From NCBI RefSeq assembly GCF_009882935.1, contig NZ_WTVA01000003.1:1-64000 (forward strand): 64,000 nt of DNA. The letters run 5' to 3'. The notes below the pieces were generated by a model. It was not told where the DNA came from. It worked only from the letters and a program-made list of their open reading frames with translations, and ran no database searches. The position numbers were made by a program, and so were the translations under genes. Shown here piece by piece: positions 48,238 to 56,490 of the stretch (the stretch's first letter is position 1; each line of letters begins with the position of its first letter). Source of the DNA: Sneathiella chungangensis (GTDB lineage: Bacteria > Pseudomonadota > Alphaproteobacteria > Sneathiellales > Sneathiellaceae).

Positions 48238-50286
48238 ATGTCACTTGCCGAGAAAATGGATATGCCGCCGGAATCGGTGCCGGCAGGCAGTGGAGGAATG
48301 CTGGAAGGCAGGTTCCGTATTGACCTTTCCCGGCCGGTCGACTTCCTTCAGGGCGGCGTCAATATGGCCGTTCAGGCGGCGGATATGCAGGATCCATCGC
48401 AGGAACGTTTCGCTGTCGTTTCAACCCCTTATAGCTCTTACCGTCGGCAAATCGCGCAACTGATGATGGAAAGCCGCATCCCGGGGATGATTGATCTCCT
48501 GGCGCGCGGAACGGTTCGGTTTTCCGAGACCGACGTCCGCTATGTATCGGTTTTCGATCTGCCGAGGGGAGGCCGGCTTTTCACCGACTCCGAGGGTGCG
48601 ATCGCCGAGAATCTGGTGCTCGACTACGTGCTGCCGCCTGTCAGTGCCGCCCTGTTGACCCTGCATCGCGCCGGATTGACCCATCGTGCCATCCGCGCGG
48701 ATAATCTTTTTTTCGCCGATGCGGAACGCAGTCAGGTGATCGTCGGCGAGGCAATCACGACGGCGCCGGGATCGCTCCAGCCCGACGTCTACGAGCCGCA
48801 GGAAAGCGCGTCGGCGCATCCCTATGGCCGCGGCGACGGCACGCCGGCGGACGATATCTATGCCGTCGGCATCCTGATGCTGCATCTTCTGACCGGCCGG
48901 CTGCCGGGCGCGGATATGAGCGCGGACGAGATTTATCGCGGCAAACTCGGGCAGGGAACATTCGCGCTTCTCGCCGAGGATTTGGACCTGTCCTCGCGCA
49001 TCAGCGATGTTCTGGCAGGCCTGCTTCATGATGACCCAAAACGGCGCTGGAATGTTGAAACGCTCATCAACTGGCGGGATGCCATCAAGGAATCGCCGAG
49101 GCGCGGGCGCGGGGACCGGCGTGCCTTTTCCAAAATCCTGTTTGACGGGGAGGAGTATAACTCGCCGCGCCTGCTTGCCCATGAGATGACGAAACGGCCG
49201 AAGTCGGCGGTGGAACTTCTGCAAAGCGGCCGGCTGGAGAAATGGGTGCGGAACTCGCTCCGCGACGAGGACGCCTCGAAGGAGATATCTCATATCCAGA
49301 GCAGCTCGGCGGGCGCGCCGCGCGGACAGAAACGCAACGGGACGACGGCGGTGACGCAGGCGACGCGCCTTCTCGACCCTGACGGTCCTTTGTGGTACCG
49401 CAATGTTTCTTTCACCCGGGGCGCCATCGGCAACCTGATGCTGCAGGCCTATCAGCTCGACGATACGGAAATGAAGAAGTCGATCGCCGAGCTGTTCGAG
49501 AGCGGGCTGCTGCTGACCATGGCCGTCTCGGAGATACGCGAAAACAAGGAAAAACGCGCGGAATGGATGTCCGAAAGCGCCATTTCCAACTGTTTTGACT
49601 ATATGAAACGGAGCCGCGACCTCGGCTACGGGCTGGAACGGTGCCTTTATGAGTTGAACCCGGTCACGCCCTGCCTAAGCCCTCTGGTGCTTGGCTCCCA
49701 TGTGAAGAACGTCCCCGATTTCCTTACGATCGCCGAGAAGAAGCTTGTTTCCGCCAACGGGCAGGGCAATCCCTTCGACCGTCACGCGGCTGCCTTCATC
49801 GCCAGCAAGTCGAAGGGGCTCGACAAATATCTGAAAACATTATCCTATCATGCGCCGGGCAGCGTGCCGCATACACTTGTGCAGCTCAAACTCTTTGCCA
49901 AACTCCAGGCTGTCGCTCATCCGGCCCCGCTTCCGGGTTTCGCCGCCTGGGCCGAGGAAATGCTGAAGCCGGTATTCGCCAAGATCCGCTCCCGCCTGCG
50001 CCGGGAAGTGATCAGCCAGCGCTTCAAGGAAGCGAAGAAAAGCGGCAATCTTGAAACGATCCTCACGGCGACGGATATCGAACGGCAGATCGCCGCGGAT
50101 TCGCGCGAATATGAGAATGCGCTCGCGACCGCCACGCAAGCGGACCAGATGGCCGCCTTTCTCGCCAACGGAACCGAACATCGCCGCGCCGCCGCCAATC
50201 ACTACGGGGCCTGGATCACCTCGGTTCTTTCGGTGACGTCGCTGATTACCAGCATGGTGCTGTCCGCGCTTTACTTCATGGGATAG
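48238..50286 (+). CDS. tail-anchored protein-kinase-like pseudokinase
   Basis: 682-residue protein whose N-terminal 280 residues follow the eukaryotic-type kinase order without its catalytic residues. The catalytic loop is HRAIRADN (149-156) in place of HRDIKPEN, the metal-binding DFG position reads VGEA (169-172), and no glycine loop or VAIK lysine is seen. Subdomain IX survives as ADDIYAVGILMLHLLTG (204-220). A charged, helical middle region follows, and a single membrane helix sits at the very C-terminus (about 656-680, ITSVLSVTSLITSMVLSALYF), so the bulk should be cytoplasmic. Coupled to a small membrane protein four bases downstream. Function unknown; a scaffold or regulator is inferred. 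Confidence 0.7.
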   Translation: MSLAEKMDMPPESVPAGSGGMLEGRFRIDLSRPVDFLQGGVNMAVQAADMQDPSQERFAVVSTPYSSYRRQIAQLMMESRIPGMIDLLARGTVRFSETDVRYVSVFDLPRGGRLFTDSEGAIAENLVLDYVLPPVSAALLTLHRAGLTHRAIRADNLFFADAERSQVIVGEAITTAPGSLQPDVYEPQESASAHPYGRGDGTPADDIYAVGILMLHLLTGRLPGADMSADEIYRGKLGQGTFALLAEDLDLSSRISDVLAGLLHDDPKRRWNVETLINWRDAIKESPRRGRGDRRAFSKILFDGEEYNSPRLLAHEMTKRPKSAVELLQSGRLEKWVRNSLRDEDASKEISHIQSSSAGAPRGQKRNGTTAVTQATRLLDPDGPLWYRNVSFTRGAIGNLMLQAYQLDDTEMKKSIAELFESGLLLTMAVSEIRENKEKRAEWMSESAISNCFDYMKRSRDLGYGLERCLYELNPVTPCLSPLVLGSHVKNVPDFLTIAEKKLVSANGQGNPFDRHAAAFIASKSKGLDKYLKTLSYHAPGSVPHTLVQLKLFAKLQAVAHPAPLPGFAAWAEEMLKPVFAKIRSRLRREVISQRFKEAKKSGNLETILTATDIERQIAADSREYENALATATQADQMAAFLANGTEHRRAAANHYGAWITSVLSVTSLITSMVLSALYFMG

Positions 50287-50290
50287 GAAT

Positions 50291-50788
50291 ATGGCAAAGG
50301 ATACGAAAAAAGCGGCAGCAAAGACGGAAAGCAAGGTCGGCCAGAATATCGCGATCTTCTGGCTGTTGATACTTTCCGGGCTTGGGATCGTTTTCATTCC
50401 GCCGACCATGATCGTTATCTTTGCCGGAATGATCCCGAGCCTTGTGGCGATTTTGCTGAATACCGAACGGACAGGCGGGATCGCGACGATGATCTCCTTC
50501 AATCTTGCGGGTGTGATCCCGGTTGTCGGCATCCTGTGGGAGCGGGGGCAGACCTTTAGCGAGGCCCTGAAGATTCTCTCCGACGTCTATATGTGGCTTG
50601 CCATGTTCGGCGGGGCGGGGCTGGCGGTTTTCCTCACCTGGGCCGTGCCGGTCGTCGTTTTCTCCGCCTATGAGCTGCAGGCCAAGGCGAATATCGCGAA
50701 ATTGCAGAAGCGGCGTGCCAAGCTGATCGAGGAATGGGGCGGGCAGTTCGTCGCCGACATGAGAGACATCCCGAAAGCGCCGCAATAA
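50291..50788 (+). CDS. small membrane protein paired with the pseudokinase
   Basis: 165-residue protein with a Lys-rich start, about four hydrophobic stretches (near residues 22-40, 43-58, 67-82 and 100-127) and a charged C-terminal helix (QAKANIAKLQKRRAKLIEEW). No family recognised. It begins four bases after the pseudokinase stop, so the two are one unit and may form a complex in the inner membrane. Confidence 0.65.
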   Translation: MAKDTKKAAAKTESKVGQNIAIFWLLILSGLGIVFIPPTMIVIFAGMIPSLVAILLNTERTGGIATMISFNLAGVIPVVGILWERGQTFSEALKILSDVYMWLAMFGGAGLAVFLTWAVPVVVFSAYELQAKANIAKLQKRRAKLIEEWGGQFVADMRDIPKAPQ

Positions 50789-50881
50789 TCTCATTCCCGG
50801 CGTCATGTTGAAGGACTGGAAATAATGCGCTCCTTTGGGCATAGTTCCGCGATACAAAAACCGCAACAAGGAAAGCTAAAA

Positions 50882-51241
50882 ATGACGGGACATGTTTACT
50901 GGATCTTCGATTTGGAGATCAGGGACGGGGCGTATGACAAATTCGAAGCGCTGATGGGGGAGATGATCGCCGCGACGAAGGCGGACGAGCCGGGCGCGCT
51001 CAACTATGAATGGTCGGTGAGCGAGGACAAGAAAACCTGCCATATTCTGGAGCGGTTCGAAAATTCCGACGCGGCGCTGATCCATATGGGTAATTTCGGC
51101 AGCAAATTTGCGGCTCGCTTTATGGACGTGCTAACGCCCAGAAAAATGACTGTCTATGGGGACCCGTCGGAAAAGGTGATGAAAGGACTGTCACGGATGG
51201 GTGCGGTTCAAATGCCGTCGGTCGGCGGCTTCTCCCGTTAG
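50882..51241 (+). CDS. antibiotic biosynthesis monooxygenase (ABM) domain protein
   Basis: 119-residue ferredoxin-like alpha/beta protein of the ABM family, starting at the ATG at 50882, nine bases after AAGGAAA. YWIFDLEIRDGAYDKFEALM (residues 6-25), PGALNYEWSVSEDKKTCHILERF in two parts and an H/N-containing helix are typical. Members range from quinol monooxygenases to heme-degrading or unknown proteins, so no reaction is assigned. It is 93 bases after the membrane protein; whether it belongs to that operon is open. A terminator follows. Confidence 0.7.
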   Translation: MTGHVYWIFDLEIRDGAYDKFEALMGEMIAATKADEPGALNYEWSVSEDKKTCHILERFENSDAALIHMGNFGSKFAARFMDVLTPRKMTVYGDPSEKVMKGLSRMGAVQMPSVGGFSR

Positions 51242-51245
51242 AGAC

Positions 51246-51279
51246 AAAAAAGGCGCCGCGGATAGTCCCGGCGCCTTTT
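51246..51279. terminator. bidirectional terminator between the ABM gene and rpoH
   Basis: AAAAGGCGCCG (51248-51258) pairs with CGGCGCCTTTT (51269-51279) as an 11-bp stem with T-runs on both strands, between convergent genes. Confidence 0.85.
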
Positions 51280-51301
51280 CGGTTGTTTGGCGGAGGCGGC
51301 G

Positions 51302-52180
51302 TCAGTTCAGCCGTTCTTCCATTACCTTGGATTTCATCGCCCGCTGCAGCTTCTCGAAGGCCCGCACCTCGATCTGCCGGACGCGTTCGCGGCTGATGTT
51401 GTAATGCTGGCTGAGTTCCTCAAGCGTCAGGGGCTCGTCGCGCAGGCGACGCTCCGTGAGGATATGCCGCTCCCGCTCATTGAGCACGTCCATTGCCTTC
51501 TCCAGCATGGCGCGGCGGCTTTTCAGCTCCTCATTTTCGGCATAGACGGTCTCCTGGTTCGGGGTTTCATCCTCGAGCCAGTCCATCCATTCGCCTTCGC
51601 TTTCGGCGCGCATCGGGGCGTTCAAGCTGTGATCCGGCGCCGTCAGGCGGCGGTTCATGCTGATCACCTCATCCTCGGTCACGCCGAGCTTCTTCGAGAT
51701 GGTTTTCACCTGCTCCGACGTCATATCGCCTTCGTCAATGGCCTCGATCTGGCCCTTGATCTTGCGAAGGTTGAAGAACAGCTTCTTCTGCGCGGCGGTC
51801 GTGCCCATCTTTACGAGCGACCAGGTGCGCAGGATATATTCCTGAATGGCCGCGCGGATCCACCACATGGCATAGGTGGAGAGGCGGAAGCCTTTCTCGG
51901 GCTCGAACCTTTTCACGGCCTGCATCATGCCGACGTTGCCTTCCGAGATCAGCTCGGCGATCGGCAGGCCATAGCCGCGATAGCCCATGGCGATTTTTGC
52001 GACCAGCCGGAGATGGCTCGTCACCATTTTATGCGCGGCCTCGGTATCGCCGTGATCCTTCCAGGCTTTCGCCAGCATATATTCCTCATCCGCTGGCAGC
52101 ATGGGGAATTTGCGAATTTCCTGCAGGTAGCGGGACAGGCCGCCTTCCGGCGTCAGGACGGGTAAAGATTGCGTACTCAT
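51302..52180 (-). CDS. rpoH: RNA polymerase heat-shock sigma factor RpoH (sigma-32)
   Basis: 292-residue sigma-70 family factor. The RpoH box QKKLFFNLR (131-139) is diagnostic; region 2 is SHLRLVAKIAMGYRGYGLPI with GFRLSTYAMWWIRAAIQEYI; region 4 ends with LSQHYNISRERVRQIEVRAF. AGAGGG lies nine bases before the ATG. Its likely target promoter of hsp20 and its likely protease FtsH are in this window. The leader holds a long inverted repeat (52228-52298). Confidence 0.96.
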   Translation of the reverse strand: MSTQSLPVLTPEGGLSRYLQEIRKFPMLPADEEYMLAKAWKDHGDTEAAHKMVTSHLRLVAKIAMGYRGYGLPIAELISEGNVGMMQAVKRFEPEKGFRLSTYAMWWIRAAIQEYILRTWSLVKMGTTAAQKKLFFNLRKIKGQIEAIDEGDMTSEQVKTISKKLGVTEDEVISMNRRLTAPDHSLNAPMRAESEGEWMDWLEDETPNQETVYAENEELKSRRAMLEKAMDVLNERERHILTERRLRDEPLTLEELSQHYNISRERVRQIEVRAFEKLQRAMKSKVMEERLN

Positions 52181-52227
52181 GGTCAGGACCCTCTCTATCT
52201 AGTGGCACCCGGTTTTTGTCGTCTTAT

Positions 52228-52298
52228 ACGCCCAAAAAACGGGCCCGGATTATTCCTGTCTACAGGGAAACCGTGGCATTTCTGTGTTTTTTGGGCGT
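52228..52298 (-). repeat. 13-bp perfect inverted repeat in the rluD-rpoH gap
   Basis: ACGCCCAAAAAAC (52228-52240) and its exact reverse complement (52286-52298) flank 45 bases, with the distal arm touching the rluD stop codon. On the minus strand the second arm reads GTTTTTTGGGCGT. It may act as a terminator for rluD or a structured part of the rpoH leader. Confidence 0.55.
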
Positions 52299-53269
52299 TA
52301 TCCCCGGAATGCCTTGATCAGTTCCCTCAAGTCAGATGGTAAATCTACCTCAAATTTCAAGCGTTTGTCTGTGACGGGATGCACAAAACCGAGGGTTTCG
52401 GCATGGAGGGCCTGCCGACTGAAATTCATGATGATTTTCTGCCTGTCTTCGGGCAGCGCGCTGATGCGGCTGCGCCTGGGACGGCTGTAGAGTGGATCGC
52501 CGACAAGTGAGTGGCCGATATGGGTCATATGGACCCGAATCTGATGCGTACGGCCGGTCTCGAGCTCGCAAGAGACAAGCCCTGCGATATCGCTGAAATT
52601 CTCCTCCAGGCGATAGTGGGTGAGGGCGCTTTTCCCGCCTTTTGTCACCATCGCCATGCGCTTGCGGTTATGCGGATCGCGCCCGATATTTCCCTCGATC
52701 TCGCCGCTCGGCGGATAGACGCGGCCCCATACGACGGCCTTGTAGCGGCGGTCGATATCATGGGCAGCGAAAAGATCGGCGAGGCCCTGATGCGCGGCGT
52801 CGTTCTTTGCGACCACCATCAGGCCGCTGGTCTCCTTGTCGATGCGATGAACGATGCCCGGGCGCTTGACGCCGCCGATGCCGGACAGGCTGTCGCCGCA
52901 GTGCGCCAGCAATGCATTGACCAGGGTGCCGGACCAGTTGCCGGCCGCCGGATGCACCACCATGCCCGCTGGCTTGTTGATGACGATCAGATGCTCATCC
53001 TCAAAAACGATATCAAGGGGGATATTTTCAGGCTCCGGTTCGCCCGGAACGGCCTCCGGCACCGTCACCCTGTATATATCGCCCGCCCGCACCTTGCGGG
53101 ACGGATCGGTCACCTGCACCGCATCGAGTTCGACCATCCCCTCCTTGATCAGCGGCTTGATCCGGCTTCGCGAAATGTCGGAAAGGGCGCCGGCCAGCAG
53201 GCGGTCGAGCCGCGTACCCTCATCGGCGGTTGAAACTTCAACTTGATGTTGACCCTCATTGGATGGCAT
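52298..53269 (-). CDS. rluD: RluA family pseudouridine synthase (RluD-like)
   Basis: 323-residue enzyme making pseudouridine in 23S rRNA. An N-terminal S4 RNA-binding domain (residues about 15-75, RLDRLLAGALSDISRSRIK) precedes the catalytic domain with HRIDKETSGLMVVAKN, whose aspartate is the nucleophile, and TGRTHQIRVHM. RluD (helix 69) is the closest match by size. Divergent from the small DUF6476-like gene; rluD-rpoH neighbours are common in alphaproteobacteria. Confidence 0.9.
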   Translation of the reverse strand: MPSNEGQHQVEVSTADEGTRLDRLLAGALSDISRSRIKPLIKEGMVELDAVQVTDPSRKVRAGDIYRVTVPEAVPGEPEPENIPLDIVFEDEHLIVINKPAGMVVHPAAGNWSGTLVNALLAHCGDSLSGIGGVKRPGIVHRIDKETSGLMVVAKNDAAHQGLADLFAAHDIDRRYKAVVWGRVYPPSGEIEGNIGRDPHNRKRMAMVTKGGKSALTHYRLEENFSDIAGLVSCELETGRTHQIRVHMTHIGHSLVGDPLYSRPRRSRISALPEDRQKIIMNFSRQALHAETLGFVHPVTDKRLKFEVDLPSDLRELIKAFRG

Positions 53270-53311
53270 ACAAATGAACCAGATTACCTTGAATACGTGT
53301 AGGGTGCCGTC

Positions 53312-53695
53312 ATGTCAGACCAATCGGATCAGGATCCCGGTCCAAATCTCACCTTGTTGAAATGGGTTGTCGGGATTCTCGGCTTCCTGATCGTCCTGTT
53401 TGCCGGCATCATAGCGGTTACCATATTTGCCCGCCTGACAGCAACGGAAACCGAAACACCGCCGATGGAGGACGAAGCCGCCCTCCCGGCGTCCCGGGGC
53501 GCGCCGCTTGCGGTGTTCGGCGATATCCGCCTGCCGATCCCGGACGATATGGATGTGCTGGCCCTGACCCCGTCGCAGGAGCGGCTGTTCGTCACCCTCG
53601 GGACCGAAGGTGCGGCGCGGCTCATTCTGGTGGTCAGCCTGAATGACGGCCGGGTTCTTGGCAGCTTCAATCTTGAAAAAGATGGCATACAATAA
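53312..53695 (+). CDS. small single-helix membrane protein, DUF6476-like
   Basis: 127-residue protein with one membrane helix (about residues 14-40, LLKWVVGILGFLIVLFAGII) and a periplasmic beta-rich part (GDIRLPIPDDMDVLALTPSQ, LILVVSLNDGRVLGSF). It resembles the DUF6476 proteins found beside rluA-family genes in alphaproteobacteria, but I recall that only by context. AGGGTG precedes the ATG. Function unknown. Confidence 0.6.
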   Translation: MSDQSDQDPGPNLTLLKWVVGILGFLIVLFAGIIAVTIFARLTATETETPPMEDEAALPASRGAPLAVFGDIRLPIPDDMDVLALTPSQERLFVTLGTEGAARLILVVSLNDGRVLGSFNLEKDGIQ

Positions 53696-53747
53696 GAAAT
53701 AGACCGTTCCGCGATGAAACGGACGGTGAAGGGAGGGGGCTGCCGCC

Positions 53748-54791
53748 ATGGTGAAGACCGGAAATCTTGTGAATTTTGCAAGCGATAACGCGGCGCCCGT
53801 GGCGCCGAAAATCCTTTCCGCGATCCAGAAGGCGAATGGTGGCGCGATGCCGAGCTATGGCAACGATCCGCTCACCAAGGGGGTCGAGGACAAGCTGAAG
53901 GACATATTCGAATGCGATCTGCGGGCCTTTCCTGTCGCCACGGGAACGGCGGCGAATGCGCTCAGCCTCAGCGTCATGGTCCCGCCCTTCGGCGCGATCT
54001 ACTGCCATCGTCTGGCGCATATCGAGCAGGATGAATGCGGCGCGCCGGAATTCTATACCAATGGCGCGAAGCTTGTCCCGCTCGACGGTGACGGCGGCAA
54101 GCTCGCGGCGACGGAGCTCGAGCGGGTTATCGCATTGGCGGGGGCGGGCTATGTGCATCATGTGCAGCCTGCGGCGATCTCGATTACGCAGGCGGGCGAA
54201 TGCGGCACAGTCTACCGCCCCGACGAGATTGCCGAAATCGGGCTCGTCGCCCAGAAACACGGCCTCGGCCTGCATATGGACGGCGCGCGTTTCGCCAATG
54301 CGCTCGAATTTCTCGGCTGCGCGCCCGCCGATATCACCTGGCGGGCAGGGGTCGATGTGCTGTCTTTCGGGGCAACGAAAAACGGCGCGATGGGCGCGGA
54401 AGCGGTGGTCTTCTTCAATATGGAGCGGGCGCGGGAATTCGAGTTCCGCCGCAAGCGCGGCGCGCATCTCTTCTCCAAGATGCGCTATCTCTCCGCCCAG
54501 CTCGATGCCTATCTTACCGACAATCTCTGGCGGAGCCTCGCCGCGAATGCCAATCGGCAAGCTGCGCGGCTCGCCGCCGGTATCGCCAATACCCCGGGCG
54601 CGAAACTTCTCTATCCGGTTGAGGCCAATATGATCTTCGCGAGGTTGCCGGAGGTTGCGCTGGAATGCCTCGCGGTGTCCAACATCCTCTATTACCGGAG
54701 CGGGCAGGACAGGGAAGGGAATGTCCGGCTTGTCACCTCCTGGAACACGAGCGAGCATGACATTGATCATCTCTTAAAGGTAATTGCCTGA
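53748..54791 (+). CDS. low-specificity L-threonine aldolase
   Basis: 347-residue fold-type I PLP enzyme splitting threonine/allo-threonine into glycine and acetaldehyde. FASDNAAPVAPKILSAI at the start, THR-like CHRLAHIEQDECGAPEF, LHMDGARFANAL (cofactor aspartate) and SFGATKNGAMGAEAVVFF with the Schiff-base lysine are the family blocks. Length normal. A serine/glycine link with serCA elsewhere in the window is possible. Confidence 0.87.
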   Translation: MVKTGNLVNFASDNAAPVAPKILSAIQKANGGAMPSYGNDPLTKGVEDKLKDIFECDLRAFPVATGTAANALSLSVMVPPFGAIYCHRLAHIEQDECGAPEFYTNGAKLVPLDGDGGKLAATELERVIALAGAGYVHHVQPAAISITQAGECGTVYRPDEIAEIGLVAQKHGLGLHMDGARFANALEFLGCAPADITWRAGVDVLSFGATKNGAMGAEAVVFFNMERAREFEFRRKRGAHLFSKMRYLSAQLDAYLTDNLWRSLAANANRQAARLAAGIANTPGAKLLYPVEANMIFARLPEVALECLAVSNILYYRSGQDREGNVRLVTSWNTSEHDIDHLLKVIA

Positions 54792-54897
54792 AAATAGCGG
54801 TTTTTTCCGAAATTTTTTACCGCAGGTTTGATTTCGCGGCCGCCAGCCGCTATTCAGGGCGGAGGCAATTCAACGGAATCGACGGAGCGGGACCAAA

Positions 54898-56082
54898 GTG
54901 CAGGGTATCCAGGATTTATGGGAGATCGTCAAAGACGTCTGGCAGGAGGGCTATGCGGGAATTGATTTCAGCTCGCTGATCATCGCGCTCGGGATCATCG
55001 CGCTTGCACTGATGGTCCGCGGTATCTTCACCCGCTTTGCCATCAACCGCATCATCGCCTACGCGCAGCGCTCCGACAGCAAGGTCGACGACGAACTGGT
55101 GCTGGCGCTGAAAGGACCGATCCGATTCATTCCCGTGGTGATCGGCGTCTATTTCGCGCTGGAAGTCCCGGAATTCGGCGATGATCCGGAATTTTCCGCG
55201 GCCGCCGGCAAGATCGTCCGCTCCCTCATCGTCTTCAATATTTTCTGGGCTCTCTATTGCTCGGTCAATCCGCTGACCTTCCTTCTGGGCAAGCTGGAGG
55301 AGCTGTTCTCGGCCGAGATGGTCGGCTTCCTCGTCAAGATCATGAAGGGGATCATCGTCGGCCTCGGCGCGGCGACGATCCTGCAGCTCTGGGGCATCCA
55401 GGTCGGGCCGATCATCGCCGGTTTCGGCATCGTCGGCGTCGCCGTGGCGCTGGGTGCGCAGGACCTGTTCAAGAACCTGATCAGCGGCTTCCTGATCCTT
55501 GCCGAGAAACGCTTCAAGGCCGGTGACTGGGTGCTGGTCGACGGGGTTGTCGAGGGGACGGTCGAGAATATCGGCTTTCGCTCCACCACGATCCGCCGAT
55601 TTGACAAGGCGATCACCATCGTGCCGAACGCGACCTTCGCTGACCGGGCGGTGACCAATTTCACCGAGATGACGCATCGGCGCATCTACTGGAAAATCGG
55701 CGTTGAATATTCGACGACGGTGGCACAGCTTCAGCAAATCACGGACAAAATCCGCGCCTATCTGCTCGGCAACAAGGATTTCGCCCAGCCGGACGAGGCG
55801 CTGATGTTCGTCGTTACCGACAGCTTCAACAACAGCAGCATCGATATCATGATCTATTGCTTCACCAAAACGACGAAATGGGGTGAATGGCTCGATATCA
55901 AGCAGGATTTCGCCTATGCCATCAAGGCGATCGTCGAACAGGCGGGCACCGGATTTGCCTTCCCCTCCATGTCGATCTATCGCGGCATCGGCGCGGCGGA
56001 GCCCGATCCATTCATTCCGCCGGAGGGATACAAGGACGGCTATGCCCTCTCCAACGGGGGGGACGGCTACGGCAACGCCTGA
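54898..56082 (+). CDS. mechanosensitive ion channel family protein (MscS-like)
   Basis: 394-residue inner-membrane channel. About four or five membrane helices precede the conserved pore helix and beta domain: VGVAVALGAQDLFKNLISG, then AEKRFKAGDWVLVDGVVEGT and the IRRFDKAITIVPNATFADRAV strand set. The C-terminal alpha/beta part has YWKIGVEYSTT. Start is GTG. Releases solutes on osmotic downshift in the family. Its end overlaps the convergent TusA-like gene by 16 bases. Confidence 0.9.
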   Translation: MQGIQDLWEIVKDVWQEGYAGIDFSSLIIALGIIALALMVRGIFTRFAINRIIAYAQRSDSKVDDELVLALKGPIRFIPVVIGVYFALEVPEFGDDPEFSAAAGKIVRSLIVFNIFWALYCSVNPLTFLLGKLEELFSAEMVGFLVKIMKGIIVGLGAATILQLWGIQVGPIIAGFGIVGVAVALGAQDLFKNLISGFLILAEKRFKAGDWVLVDGVVEGTVENIGFRSTTIRRFDKAITIVPNATFADRAVTNFTEMTHRRIYWKIGVEYSTTVAQLQQITDKIRAYLLGNKDFAQPDEALMFVVTDSFNNSSIDIMIYCFTKTTKWGEWLDIKQDFAYAIKAIVEQAGTGFAFPSMSIYRGIGAAEPDPFIPPEGYKDGYALSNGGDGYGNA

Positions 56083-56336
56083 TTAGGGTCTTGAGTCTGG
56101 GTTTTCGGCGTCTTGAGGATGATATATTCGAAGAGACCGGCGGTTTCGCTGTGTTTTTCAAGGAGATAGCCGCTGACATCGCAGAAATGGCGGAAATCGA
56201 TGATCGAGGCCGGGTCCGTCGCATGAACCTTGAGCCGCTCCCCCTCCTTTAGCGACTTCATCGCTTTTTTCGCCTTCAGGACCGGCAGCGGGCAGCTCAG
56301 GCCCGTGGTATCGAGAAAATGCGGGGTTTCAGCCAT
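56067..56336 (-). CDS. TusA family sulfurtransferase-like protein
   Basis: 89-residue two-layer alpha/beta protein. The signature TTGLSCPLPVLKAKKAM puts the sulfur-carrying cysteine at C15; VHATDPASIIDFRHFC follows, as in TusA/SirA proteins that relay sulfur for tRNA thiolation or other uses. The start at 56336 gives the canonical length; the longer reading is rejected. Convergent 16-base overlap with the mechanosensitive channel gene. Confidence 0.9.
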   Translation of the reverse strand: MAETPHFLDTTGLSCPLPVLKAKKAMKSLKEGERLKVHATDPASIIDFRHFCDVSGYLLEKHSETAGLFEYIILKTPKTQTQDPNQALP

Positions 56337-56490
56337 TTTGCCTTCATTTCTGTGGGTTTGACGGGGTTCCAACGGCAAGATAACCTTCTGCAATGCGCAT
56401 CGCAACTTATGATTTTCCGCGCTGTCGCCGTCATCGAATTAACCTTTTCTACACTCTATTCTGACAAAATTCGCCTCTAGGGTCCGCCCT

